From the NCBI RefSeq assembly GCF_009674765.1, contig NZ_WKKF01000002.1, positions 682,001-746,000 on the forward strand: a DNA stretch of 64,000 nt. Reading direction: 5' to 3'. Both the position numbers and the translations under genes were made by a program. The notes below the pieces were generated by a model that was not told the origin of the DNA, ran no database searches, and saw only the letters and a list, made by a program, of their open reading frames with translations. Source of the stretch: Metabacillus idriensis (GTDB lineage: Bacteria; Bacillota; Bacilli; Bacillales; Bacillaceae). Shown here piece by piece: positions 15,950 through 23,682 of the stretch (position 1 is the first letter of the stretch; the number at the start of each line of letters is the position of its first letter).

Positions 15950-16734
15950 CAGGAGTTTGCAAAAGCAAGGGGACGGAAGTTTGCTCTAACCGTTGCAGTC
16001 ATTTCATCAGCCTTCACGGGCATTCCGCAGTCGGAGGACGAATCGGAGCGGCTCATGTGCCGGAAGATTATCGACTACTTACCGTTGCTACAATGCCAAC
16101 GCGAGAGACAGACGTCACTATAACGATGGCTGAGAACGAGCAGAAAGCCGCCAAATTAGGGCGAACGATCGACGGCTATACTAAGACATTCGAACGGCAA
16201 TTCGACGTCATAGAGCGGTCAGAAGAGCGTATAAAGTCGCTGTTCCTTTTCAGCAAATCGCCTGGAACCGGGAAGACAACGACGGCAAGCGCAATCTTGA
16301 ACAGCTATATTATTGCGCATTATATCGGGAGCTTAAAGCGCGATAGGCAGGCGCTTAATCGACCGGGATACTTTTTAGACGTAAATAACTGGCAGACGGA
16401 ATACAACGCGTTCAATCGGCCGCGAGTTCCGGACAATATCGCAGGACCGGCAGCAGATCGTTATTACAAAGCGATGGATCATGCGCAGAAAAGTCCATTC
16501 GTTATCTTAGATGACATCGGTGTGCGTGACGTTGTATCTGACGCGTTCCGAGGCGACTTGCATGCGATTATCAATTGCCGCGTTGCTAACCGTCTTCCTA
16601 CGGTCTACACATCCAATGTGGCGCTAGATGATTTGCCGCGGATGTTTGGCGAAGAGAGGCTTGCGGATAGGATGCGCGATTTATGCTTGAACGTAACTTT
16701 CGGAGGGGAATCGAAAAGGGGGATACGGAGATGA
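15919..16734 (+). CDS. DnaC-like helicase loader ATPase with N-terminal cysteine cluster
   Basis: An AAA+ protein with Walker A SPGTGKTTTAS, Walker B FVILDDIGV and a sensor-type segment PTVYTSNVALDDLP. This is the order of DnaC/DnaI helicase loaders, which place the replicative helicase on DNA. The N-terminus CVLAGVCKSKGTEVCSNRCSHF is a probable zinc finger, as in other loaders. The start is TTG behind GAGGAG (8 bp), overlapping the HNH gene by 31 bp. The helicase follows 1 kb downstream. Confidence 0.85.
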   Translation: MQTNENRCVLAGVCKSKGTEVCSNRCSHFISLHGHSAVGGRIGAAHVPEDYRLLTVATMPTRETDVTITMAENEQKAAKLGRTIDGYTKTFERQFDVIERSEERIKSLFLFSKSPGTGKTTTASAILNSYIIAHYIGSLKRDRQALNRPGYFLDVNNWQTEYNAFNRPRVPDNIAGPAADRYYKAMDHAQKSPFVILDDIGVRDVVSDAFRGDLHAIINCRVANRLPTVYTSNVALDDLPRMFGEERLADRMRDLCLNVTFGGESKRGIRR

Positions 16735-16982
16735 CGAAAGAAGAACACAACGCACTTCTGTACAAGATAATCGCTATAGATCGGATGAATAACGAAGGTA
16801 AACATTCGATTGCGGAAAAAGCGACGTTAAGAATTCTCGCGAAGTTAGTTACCGAAATTTATGATCTACAGCATCCTAGCGGTATCACTTGTTGCGTCTG
16901 TAATGACTTCGTGGATACATCAAAGGTACACGGACGAAACGACTTTGAGTACTGGTGTAATGACTGCATAGCGTACAACTAA
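16731..16982 (+). CDS. Small zinc-binding phage protein, 83 aa
   Basis: MTKEEHNALLYKIIAIDRM... ends with ITCCVCNDFVD ... YWCNDCIAYN, a four-cysteine zinc site. GGGGG lies 8 bp before the ATG, which overlaps the loader stop by 4 bp. Function unknown. Confidence 0.65.
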   Translation: MTKEEHNALLYKIIAIDRMNNEGKHSIAEKATLRILAKLVTEIYDLQHPSGITCCVCNDFVDTSKVHGRNDFEYWCNDCIAYN

Positions 16983-16998
16983 TTAAGGAGGAGCGCAA

Positions 16999-17490
16999 AT
17001 GACTAACGAAAATAATAACGAACGACACGACGATGAAGAATTCGAATTTACAATCGTAGCTGAATTCGGCGACTTGGTTTCCGTTGAAGGCTATCCGGAC
17101 CAAGTTTTCCACGTAGAAGGTTATCGCTGCGAGACGTCACATTATCCGGATATAGTAATGTCCGATATGGTCTACGAATTATCTGACGCAATCAACAACG
17201 ATTATTTAGAAGCGGACGCTATCGATATAACGTTTATTACTGACGCAGGGCAGGCGGATGAATACTTGCGGACGATTGATCGGAAGAGTTATCCGAAGCC
17301 TGGCGCACATTGGATCGGAATGCTCGGCGATTGGGGATTAGGCGCGAATATTAACGATTTGAAAGGGGCGAATGAAATGGCGAAGAATGGCAACGGCGAA
17401 GCGCGGAAGTTAACACCGAGGGAACTTAGCGCAAAGGAAGCGGATGAGCGTAAAAAAGGCGCGGAAACAGAAGGCGGAGGATATCGATAA
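16999..17490 (+). CDS. Phage protein of unknown function, 163 aa
   Basis: An acidic protein with a possible SH3-like part (FGDLVSVEGYPDQVFHVEGYRCET). A basic, disordered C-terminal tail ends GGGYR. AAGGAGGAG precedes the ATG. No family is recognised. Confidence 0.6.
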   Translation: MTNENNNERHDDEEFEFTIVAEFGDLVSVEGYPDQVFHVEGYRCETSHYPDIVMSDMVYELSDAINNDYLEADAIDITFITDAGQADEYLRTIDRKSYPKPGAHWIGMLGDWGLGANINDLKGANEMAKNGNGEARKLTPRELSAKEADERKKGAETEGGGYR

Positions 17491-17611
17491 CTTACTGGAG
17501 ATTGCGTTCTGGAACCGTCAGCAGTTCGAGAAGACCGGAGATGTGGCGTTTAGGGATGCGGTGATTGCTACCGAGGCTAAGTTAGCGGAATTAACGAAGG
17601 AGGGCGTTTAG
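17444..17611 (+). CDS. Small phage protein, 55 aa
   Basis: MSVKKARKQKAEDIDNLLEIAFWNRQ... starts inside the previous gene behind AAAGGAAG and ends just before the next. A mainly helical, charged protein of unknown role. Confidence 0.55.
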   Translation: MSVKKARKQKAEDIDNLLEIAFWNRQQFEKTGDVAFRDAVIATEAKLAELTKEGV

Positions 17612-17612
17612 G

Positions 17613-17750
17613 ATGAAATTCGATGTTCAGACAGAAGAGTTAGCGAAAGCACTTGCAGAAGCAGCTAAAGAAGCGGTGAACTTCGGACTAAGTACGGAGG
17701 AAGTAGCGGCACTTGCAGTTATTCTCGCGAATAAGGAGGCTAACGAATGA
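17613..17750 (+). CDS. Small phage protein, 45 aa
   Basis: MKFDVQTEELAKALAEAAKEA... is an alanine-rich helix pair. AAGGAGG lies upstream inside the previous gene, and the stop overlaps the helicase start (ATGA). Function unknown; it may assist the helicase next to it. Confidence 0.55.
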   Translation: MKFDVQTEELAKALAEAAKEAVNFGLSTEEVAALAVILANKEANE

Positions 17751-19081
17751 ACCACGCATCACTATTATTCTCGCGCATCCTGGACGCCAACGATATCGGA
17801 GTCCTCACGCGCTTCGACATCAAAGAGGCGGACTTGATTACCGCCGGCGAACGCAGGGTATACAAATTTATACAGTCGTACGCGGAGCAGAACAGAGGAA
17901 ACGCACCATCAGCCGAACTCGTTGCCGATCAGTGTCCGGATTTCGTTTATGCACCGACGACGGACAGCTACGAATACCTTGCGAAACAAATTAAGTCGAT
18001 GAGCGCTAAGATGAAATTAAAGGCAGCGCTAGAGAATCCGGACTTTGCGGAAAAATTCGGAAAAGAAGACGGGAATATTCTCCTAGACGACTTGATTTCG
18101 GAACTGGAACAGATTAGAATAGGAACAAGCGTTCGTAAAAATATTGGTAAATCACTCGACGACTTGAAGTACGATTTCTATTCCGAATATTTAAAGCGCA
18201 AGGAAGGGAAGTCGCACAAGCTATGGAAAACGCCATTCGAACGCCTAAACAATGCCATCGGCGGATTCTACTCCGGAGACATTTACGGAGTGATGGCGGA
18301 GTCGGGCCGTGGAAAATCATATCTCATTATCGCATTTATCGATTGCTTATTGCGGCAAGGTGCGAACGTATTAATTAAGTCCTACGAATTGAAATCGTAT
18401 TTATGGCTGAGTCGATTGTTCTCTGTTCTTACGGCGGTTGATCGCGTGCTTAAAGACGAACAAGGCCGCGCCGTTGGGCTTCCTAATCGCGATATTCTAA
18501 GCGGCAACTTAGAAGGTGATATTGAAGCGAAGTTCCTCGAAATGGTCGACGCGATTAACAAATACTATCCCGGCAATCTTTATCTGCAGGCGAAAGGCGA
18601 TCCGGACTTAACGCGCTCATTAGCCGATTTGGACCGCGAATTACAACTGCAGCCGGAAATTGACGTAGTAGTCGTGGATCCTTTCTACGGATTAGACGAC
18701 GTTTATGGAAGGAACGCGAATAAGACGGCAGGCGGTGCAGCAGAACAGGCGGCAAGATACTTCGAAAGAATCGTCGGACAGAACGATGTAGTCGGGATAT
18801 ACGCGGTCCAGGCGAGCACCGAGAAGAGTTCGCAAGATGAAGACGGCATTCGCGAATTAAAACTGCCGACACGCGACCAGGTGAAAACGACTAAAGCGCT
18901 CCTTGAAATTGCGACGAACTTATTTTCGTTCGATTCGTCCGATGGTCAAGCGATGATCGGAATAGAGAAGGGCCGGAATGGATTTGAAAATCTAACGGTG
19001 GAACTTATTGCGCTATTGGATTACGGAGTGTTGCGCGAGCCGGAGACCGGAGAAGCAGCCGCAAGCCAGTTCGAATTCTAG
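17747..19081 (+). CDS. DnaB-like replicative helicase
   Basis: A 444-residue RecA-fold ATPase. The N-terminal ~100 residues resemble the DnaB collar domain; the motor follows with Walker A MAESGRGKSYLI (about residue 182) and Walker B DVVVVDPFYGL, then a Q-motif-like segment VGIYAVQAS. This is the layout of phage DnaB/DnaB-like hexameric helicases that unwind DNA ahead of the polymerase. The loader and primase genes lie on either side. The start overlaps the preceding gene by four bases. Confidence 0.85.
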   Translation: MNHASLLFSRILDANDIGVLTRFDIKEADLITAGERRVYKFIQSYAEQNRGNAPSAELVADQCPDFVYAPTTDSYEYLAKQIKSMSAKMKLKAALENPDFAEKFGKEDGNILLDDLISELEQIRIGTSVRKNIGKSLDDLKYDFYSEYLKRKEGKSHKLWKTPFERLNNAIGGFYSGDIYGVMAESGRGKSYLIIAFIDCLLRQGANVLIKSYELKSYLWLSRLFSVLTAVDRVLKDEQGRAVGLPNRDILSGNLEGDIEAKFLEMVDAINKYYPGNLYLQAKGDPDLTRSLADLDRELQLQPEIDVVVVDPFYGLDDVYGRNANKTAGGAAEQAARYFERIVGQNDVVGIYAVQASTEKSSQDEDGIRELKLPTRDQVKTTKALLEIATNLFSFDSSDGQAMIGIEKGRNGFENLTVELIALLDYGVLREPETGEAAASQFEF

Positions 19082-19254
19082 CGAAAAAGCTGAAACGGAA
19101 TTTCATGACCAAAATGAACAATATTCCGCAATTTGACCGAACTGTGAACGCAAGAAAATCCGCATAAAAATAAATTTCAGCTTCGACAAATTGCGACTTG
19201 ATAACGCACGATTGTTCGCTATAATACGAATTAGGTCAGAAGGTGGTGTAAAAT
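19082..19254 (+). promoter_or_regulatory. Promoter and inverted-repeat region before primase
   Basis: TTGATA (19198-19203), 16 bp, TATAAT (19220-19225) form a sigma-A-type promoter for the primase gene. Upstream, AAGCTGAAA and TTTCAGCTT bracket about 80 bp. An origin element is possible because the gap separates helicase from primase, but no iterons are visible. Confidence 0.6.
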
Positions 19255-20262
19255 ATGCCTAATGTTAACCTCGGCGAGCGGACCGTTGACGTAGATATCC
19301 GGTATGAGCTCGAACAGTTCGAATGGACTCGCGCAACATGGTTCGAAAATAAGCTACTCGCCGCGTCGCCATTTCGATACGATAAGAGCCCGTCATTCTA
19401 CGTTTACCTAGATGATACTCCGAGCGCTCCGGCAGGCTCATGGGGTGACGCAGGATGGTACGAAGCTGAATTCGCGAAAGGTGGATTCGTAAAGCTTCTC
19501 GCATTCCTCCGAAACGATTCGGAAGAAGAAACGGCGGACTATTTACTCGAAGCGTACGGAGAAAGCGACGGCGCAGAAATAACGCTCAGACTTCCGCAAT
19601 TAAAAGTCGAACGGAATAGGCAACCAATCGAAAGCGGAATTTTAGAACCGTATAAGCTGCGACATCCATATCTCGGAAAGCGGGGCATCAGCGAACAGAT
19701 TCAGCGCCTGGCAAACGTAGGGTATTCACGCCAGCATGACGCAGTTACCCTTCCGTGGTTTCTACCGGACGGTCGATTAGCCAACGTAAAATACCGGAAA
19801 ACGCGCGGCAAAGCGTTCTTTTACGAAAAAGGCGCATGGCCGATACGGGAACTCATCTACGGAATTGATATCGTCTATTCGCGAAAAGTAAAGCGAGCTG
19901 TCGTATGTGAGGCGGAAATTGATGCGCTGAGTTGGATGACGTCGGGCTACATGGCGGTAGCTGTCGGAGGATCATCGTTTAATAGAAGGAAAGCGGAAAT
20001 ACTCGCGGCAAGTCCGTTAGAGGAAATCGTCGTAATCGCGGATAACGATAAAGCAGGCGGCAAACTGCGGGACCAAATCGTTGAAGAGATGCGCGGAAAG
20101 ATGGCGGTAAAAGTTGGTGCGATAGATGCGAGATATAAAGACGCGAATGAAGTGCTTGTATCTGGCGGAGTGGAAACGTTGAGGAAAGCGGTTGAGATGG
20201 CGGAAGTGTCGGTAAGTGTACGTGGATTCACGTATTCATGGTCGGCGGAAGGAAAAGCTTAA
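19255..20262 (+). CDS. DNA primase (TOPRIM type)
   Basis: A 335-residue protein with a TOPRIM catalytic core: AVVCEAEIDALSWM supplies the Glu and EIVVIADNDKAGGKL the DxD-like acids, with YKDANEVL downstream. It makes RNA primers at the fork. The N-terminal part (FRYDKSPSFYVYLDD) resembles the fold after a primase zinc domain, but no CHC2 zinc cluster is present, so template recognition may rely on a partner. It has its own promoter, and AGAAGGTGG precedes the ATG. Confidence 0.8.
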   Translation: MPNVNLGERTVDVDIRYELEQFEWTRATWFENKLLAASPFRYDKSPSFYVYLDDTPSAPAGSWGDAGWYEAEFAKGGFVKLLAFLRNDSEEETADYLLEAYGESDGAEITLRLPQLKVERNRQPIESGILEPYKLRHPYLGKRGISEQIQRLANVGYSRQHDAVTLPWFLPDGRLANVKYRKTRGKAFFYEKGAWPIRELIYGIDIVYSRKVKRAVVCEAEIDALSWMTSGYMAVAVGGSSFNRRKAEILAASPLEEIVVIADNDKAGGKLRDQIVEEMRGKMAVKVGAIDARYKDANEVLVSGGVETLRKAVEMAEVSVSVRGFTYSWSAEGKA

Positions 20263-20273
20263 CCCTTCCGTTG

Positions 20274-20489
20274 TTACTCGGATTCCCATTCGTAGAGGTC
20301 GTCGATGCAACAGTGAAGAGCATTGGCGATTCTCTTGGCGCATTGAACATTCGGGAGATGGCGCAAGCTAACGTAGTCCGTAATTTGCTGCGGTGGTAAG
20401 CCGACCCTTAGTGCGAGTTGTGCTTGCGTAATTCCATTCCGCTTGCATAGATCGGGAATCCGGCATCTTCCGACCTGTAACGTAATCAT
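20274..20489 (-). CDS. Cro/C1-type helix-turn-helix regulator, 71 aa
   Basis: Almost the whole protein is one XRE-type HTH: RIPDLCKRNGITQAQLALRVGLPPQQITDYVSLRHLPNVQCAKRIANAL. It reads leftward, opposite to the phage modules, next to another HTH gene and the AimR-type gene, as expected for a lysogeny regulator. Its convergent position with primase suggests expression in the lysogen. AAAGGGGG lies upstream of the start. Confidence 0.8.
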   Translation of the reverse strand: MITLQVGRCRIPDLCKRNGITQAQLALRVGLPPQQITDYVSLRHLPNVQCAKRIANALHCCIDDLYEWESE

Positions 20490-20550
20490 TACCCCCTTTG
20501 CGCAGAGGATAAACCATATTATAGCGGAAGACGATCGCGCTTACCATTAA

Positions 20551-20763
20551 TTATGCGTTGACAATGCGCACAACCTTTTCGATTGGGACGTCGAGGTACA
20601 GGCAAATCTTTTCGATAGTGCCGATGTAAATTTTCGAATCGGTCGACATGTGCGCTTTATTTATCTTAGCGAGAGTGTCTGGCGCGAGAAGAGTTCCGCG
20701 TAAATCTTTAGGTTTTAAACCCTTTTCTTTTAGTGTTTCGAATAAAGGCGAAAAATCGATCAT
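20551..20763 (-). CDS. Cro/C1-type helix-turn-helix regulator, 70 aa
   Basis: MIDFSPLFETLKEKGLKPKDLRG...TLAKINKAHMSTDSKIYIGTIEKICLYLDVPIEKVV is a complete HTH_26/XRE domain. I start it at the ATG 20763 (AAGGAG 11 bp upstream); the longer frame begins in the promoter region. It is divergent from the AimR-like gene with a palindromic site between them, so it is a candidate phage repressor or Cro. Confidence 0.8.
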   Translation of the reverse strand: MIDFSPLFETLKEKGLKPKDLRGTLLAPDTLAKINKAHMSTDSKIYIGTIEKICLYLDVPIEKVVRIVNA

Positions 20764-20778
20764 AAAATTTCCAACTCC

Positions 20779-20829
20779 TTGAAAAATAATGTAGACATGT
20801 CTGAACATTTATAGTACAATTTAATTATA
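20779..20829. promoter_or_regulatory. Divergent operator-promoter region of the regulator pair
   Basis: A perfect palindrome AGACATGTCT (20793-20802) lies midway and runs into GTCTGAAC. Rightward, TGAACA (20802-20807), 17 bp, TTATAC (20825-20830) is a possible promoter for the AimR-like gene that overlaps the palindrome. Leftward hexamers are weaker. The half-site GTCTGAAC recurs at 22262-22269. Confidence 0.6.
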
Positions 20830-20878
20830 CCCGATAGAGAGATAAAACGGAATACTAAAAATAAGGGAGTGACTACCT

Positions 20879-22114
20879 TTGGATTACGTTCGCAAAGATA
20901 TCTTCGACTCAATAGAAGACCGAGATGATCTGGACCAAAAAACCATCGCAATCGAATTAGGGATCACCGAAAGATATCTAACTAAATTCAAAACAGGCGA
21001 AGGAAATCTAAGCTTCCGTAAGCTAATGAAGATCGCATTTATAATCGCGCCAAATAACCCACACGAAAAAATATCAGAATGGTGTCTTCATTTCGATAGT
21101 GTGGAATTAATCAAAAACTCATTTGAGTATGCAGCGATCACAAGAAATACCAGCCTCCTGGAAAATCTACTCAGTACACACAAAGATTGCGACAGAAAGA
21201 TTAAAGAATGCGTGGACGTCTATACCTTCATCTCTAACTACATGAAAAACGGTTTTCAGAAGACTAATATTAAAGCAGAAATCAAGAAAATCAAAAACAT
21301 CAAAGACGAATGCCTGCTCATCCTCCTAGATATTTATCGCTGCATTGACTCATACCTAAATAGAAAATTTACAACTCTCCCAGATACCGCAGAATGTATT
21401 GAAGAAAGAATTAGCGAATTAAGCGCAGACCGAAATCTTTTCATCAAAGAATGCTTCATACATAGACTTTCCGAAATTTTATCTCACACTTATATGCATC
21501 TAAATAACCTGCCAAAAGCTCGTCACTACTCATGGATCATTATAAATGCTCAAATTTCCCCTAAGATCATGTCTGACGGCTACTATGTGTTAAGCCACAC
21601 CTATATAAACTCTGACCCTGAGAAATCATTATTATACATTACCGAAAGTTTAAAGTGCATGCAAGCTACGGGAGTCTCATATTTAATCGAATTCGCAGAA
21701 TATAACGTGGATTGGATAAGACTCCTTTTAAATAAAAAGCTTCCAGAGAATTGCGATTCATCATTAAAAGCTGTCGAGGCCGTTAAAAACGGAACTATGA
21801 CAGCAAAAGAAGCCGAGGAGGTGGTGAGGAAAAGCGGTGATGACGATTTGATTTCGTATTTCTTAACGATTTCTTGCGAAAACACTACGCAAGTGTACAC
21901 GAGATTCAGTTCGTATATATCAAGCGCGGATATGTTTTACGCATCGATCGCCGTAGCGGAAATGATTCGAAGAGGTGAAAATTCAGAATTAGCCCATTCA
22001 CTTAGAGGCCTTGTGTTTAACCCAAATAATAACTTAGGAGATGATCTTTTTGAAGAAACATTTATTAGTAGTTTTAACGGCGGTTCTATTGGTGTCAGGA
22101 ATTTATGCGCTTAA
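20879..22114 (+). CDS. aimR: AimR-like arbitrium receptor/regulator
   Basis: A 411-residue protein. An N-terminal helix-turn-helix (QKTIAIELGITERYLTKFKTGEGNLSFRKLMKIAF) is followed by a long all-helical TPR-like part with repeated (N/K)-L-P-KA-helix units, e.g. HMHLNNLPKARHYSW-type and DPEKSLLYITESLKCMQ. This is the architecture of AimR, the peptide receptor that decides lysis or lysogeny in SPbeta-group phages; those proteins are about 380 residues. The start is TTG behind AAGGGAG at 9 bp. Its 3' end overlaps a small secreted-peptide gene exactly where aimP is expected. Divergent repressor genes lie upstream. Confidence 0.85.
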   Translation: MDYVRKDIFDSIEDRDDLDQKTIAIELGITERYLTKFKTGEGNLSFRKLMKIAFIIAPNNPHEKISEWCLHFDSVELIKNSFEYAAITRNTSLLENLLSTHKDCDRKIKECVDVYTFISNYMKNGFQKTNIKAEIKKIKNIKDECLLILLDIYRCIDSYLNRKFTTLPDTAECIEERISELSADRNLFIKECFIHRLSEILSHTYMHLNNLPKARHYSWIIINAQISPKIMSDGYYVLSHTYINSDPEKSLLYITESLKCMQATGVSYLIEFAEYNVDWIRLLLNKKLPENCDSSLKAVEAVKNGTMTAKEAEEVVRKSGDDDLISYFLTISCENTTQVYTRFSSYISSADMFYASIAVAEMIRRGENSELAHSLRGLVFNPNNNLGDDLFEETFISSFNGGSIGVRNLCA

Positions 22115-22184
22115 AGGTAACATGCACCAGTCAGCAAACATTAACTTTGTAGAAACTGCAGGTAAAGTACAGCCAGGCGGTTAA
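22050..22184 (+). CDS. aimP: AimP-like arbitrium peptide precursor
   Basis: A 44-residue precursor starting at TTG behind TTAGGAG (9 bp): basic MKKH, a hydrophobic signal segment LLVVLTAVLLVSGIYAL, a short linker, and a C-terminus ending AGKVQPGG. Known arbitrium precursors have this length (about 43), a Sec signal and a C-terminal hexapeptide ending in GA or GG, which would make KVQPGG the mature signal. It overlaps aimR by 65 bp in another frame and is followed by a terminator. Confidence 0.8.
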   Translation: MKKHLLVVLTAVLLVSGIYALKGNMHQSANINFVETAGKVQPGG

Positions 22185-22217
22185 TGCCCAATAAAAATAA
22201 AATAGAAATAACTTTCC

Positions 22218-22245
22218 GAGCGCCCAAACAAGTGGCGCTCTTTTT
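22218..22245 (+). terminator. Terminator after the AimR/AimP pair
   Basis: GAGCGCC-caaacaagt-GGCGCTC followed by five T. Confidence 0.9.
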
Positions 22246-22253
22246 CATATTAT

Positions 22254-22269
22254 GTTCATACGTCTGAAC
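22254..22269. promoter_or_regulatory. Palindromic operator candidate downstream of aimP
   Basis: GTTCATACGTCTGAAC is a 16-bp inverted repeat with one mismatched pair. It shares GTCTGAAC with the site upstream of aimR. In SPbeta-type phages AimR activates aimX just downstream of aimP, so this is the expected place for an AimR or repressor site. The 110 bp that follow hold only a nine-codon frame (ATG 22311, MKNVGNIRT), so any aimX equivalent would be a small RNA or micropeptide. Confidence 0.55.
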
Positions 22270-22381
22270 TAAAAATACTTTTTCCTACTTTGTTCTATTT
22301 TGGAAAGATTTATGAAAAACGTTGGTAATATTAGGACATAGCAAAGAAACAAAAAAGAAATTGAAAAAGTTTTAAAAAGAT

Positions 22382-22420
22382 TGCGCGGAAGATAAAAGTC
22401 GCGGGTATTATCATATGAAG
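22382..22420 (+). promoter_or_regulatory. Dispersed phage motif, copy 2
   Basis: TGCGCG, 11 bp, TCGCGGGTATTATCAT, A, TGAAG. It lies directly upstream of the sigma-like gene (start 22442) at the head of the second rightward block. Confidence 0.75.
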
Positions 22421-22441
22421 CATAAACGAGGAGGAAATAAA

Positions 22442-23053
22442 TTGAACGAAAAACAAAAACTTAATAACCTAGTAGTTAGTTTCAAAGCGAGCCGGAAGGA
22501 CGAAACCTTTAACGAAATCCACGCGATCGTCATCGGCAGCAACTTTCGCAAGTACGAAAAGATCGGAGAGTCACTACGGTCCGACGGTCACGAAGCGCTG
22601 GCACTTTACGAAGATACGCTAATCCGCTGCATCGAATCGTACGACGGCGCCAGAGACTTCGAAAACTATTTCAACCTTTGCGTAAAAAGTAAGCGAAGCA
22701 ACCTTTACCGGAATAAGAAGCTCCGAAACAGCTACGAAGATTACTCGGTGAATGACAGCGATGAGAACGCGGCAACGTTCGAAATCGTAGACTCATTCGA
22801 TCTTGAAGAATACGCGCTAAGCACGAAAAAAACCGACCAGTTGGCGCTGATCGGCTTTCTCGTAGAAGGCGCGGATGCAACAACGAAGGCAATCGTTGAA
22901 GCGTTCCTGCATCATCCGAATCCAACCGCGACGGCAATCGCAAATGAGTTCGGATTTCACCATTCTAAAGTAACACGCGCTTTAAACCGCTTGGCAGCGA
23001 AGTTTAGTACTAAGCAATACGGAAATTATCACGATTACCTAGTTGCGCTTTAA
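22442..23053 (+). CDS. Sigma-70-like phage transcription factor
   Basis: A 203-residue protein. The N-terminal part (YEKIGESLRSDGHEALALYEDTLIRCIESYDGARDFENYFNLCVKS) resembles sigma region 2; the C-terminus (TATAIANEFGFHHSKVTRALNRLAAKF) is a region-4-like helix-turn-helix. Start TTG behind GAGGAGG (7 bp); the ATG at 22415 lies inside the dispersed motif and is unlikely. As the first gene behind motif copy 2 it is a natural candidate to read the motif or to control later modules. Confidence 0.75.
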   Translation: MNEKQKLNNLVVSFKASRKDETFNEIHAIVIGSNFRKYEKIGESLRSDGHEALALYEDTLIRCIESYDGARDFENYFNLCVKSKRSNLYRNKKLRNSYEDYSVNDSDENAATFEIVDSFDLEEYALSTKKTDQLALIGFLVEGADATTKAIVEAFLHHPNPTATAIANEFGFHHSKVTRALNRLAAKFSTKQYGNYHDYLVAL

Positions 23054-23057
23054 TATC

Positions 23058-23101
23058 GAGACGATTCGAAGACATAGGCATCGTTTTCGAATCGGGGTCT
23101 C
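23058..23101. terminator. Long hairpin after the sigma-like gene
   Basis: GAGAC-GATTCGAA pairs with TTCGAATC-GG-GTCTC, with only two unpaired bases in the stem. No T run follows, so it may be a terminator of the processive kind, an mRNA-stabilising structure or an operator. Confidence 0.55.
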
Positions 23102-23233
23102 TTAAACATTATACGCTAATGAAAGCGAAATTAAGACTTACAATGTTTTCCACTCGTGTTTCGTATTACGCGACACGGCATCTCACTACTTAATAATAAA
23201 GCCAAATAAAATAAAATTCAAGGGGTGTTCACT

Positions 23234-23407
23234 GTGAAAAGTGTAAAAAATTACCTACTTACTAATAGTATATCAGACCTACAAGAAGATTATACCCAAT
23301 TAACTAACGACGTAAACGTTTTATATAACGGTTCTATCGAAGATTACGAAGACTTCGCGGACTACTATCGCGCAGATAAAATCATTAAAGGGGTGCGCCT
23401 GGCATGA
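23234..23407 (+). CDS. Small acidic phage protein, 57 aa
   Basis: GTG start behind CAAGGGG. The sequence VKNYLLTNSISDLQEDYTQLTND... is helical with an acidic middle (EDYEDFADYYRADK). Unknown function. It follows a 130-bp gap with no clear promoter. Confidence 0.55.
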   Translation: MKSVKNYLLTNSISDLQEDYTQLTNDVNVLYNGSIEDYEDFADYYRADKIIKGVRLA

Positions 23408-23484
23408 TGGCCGTCGTAATCCTCACGTACCTAACCGCCTTCATCACGATAGGCTGCGTAATCATGGCGATGGAAACGAAGTAG
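23404..23484 (+). CDS. 26-residue single-pass membrane peptide
   Basis: MMAVVILTYLTAFITIGCVIMAMETK is one hydrophobic helix with a short charged tail. It overlaps the previous stop by ATGA. Small membrane peptides of this kind are common in phage early operons; its role is unknown. Confidence 0.5.
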   Translation: MMAVVILTYLTAFITIGCVIMAMETK

Positions 23485-23505
23485 CAAAACGGAGTCACAC
23501 CTCCG

Positions 23506-23682
23506 TTGGTGTGCGCAGTGGCAGTCATTAGGATCACGCGCGTCGGAACGCTAATCGAAGCTATCCGCCGTCTTGGCTGCAACTTACCTGCGCATGACGA
23601 CGGGGTGTGGGACTTACCGGCACTCCGACAACGCCGATATGGCGAAATTAATCCGGCAATAAGCCGAAGGGAGACGATTTAA
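23506..23682 (+). CDS. Possible phage protein, 58 aa
   Basis: An open frame ending in the start codon of the next gene, containing ITRVGTLIEAIRRLGCNLPAHDDGVWDLPALRQRRYG. The start could be TTG 23506 or GTG 23509, behind GGAG at 11 bp. The amphipathic composition and coupling to the next gene support it; I recognise no family. Confidence 0.4.
   Translation: MVCAVAVIRITRVGTLIEAIRRLGCNLPAHDDGVWDLPALRQRRYGEINPAISRRETI

Noticed and set aside
20551-22184. Ordinary Rap-Phr quorum system instead of arbitrium
   Set aside because: The receptor has an N-terminal HTH and lies in a phage lysogeny region with divergent repressors, and the peptide is C-terminal with GG ending, which fits AimR/AimP better. 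A PlcR/Rap-like relative is not fully excluded.
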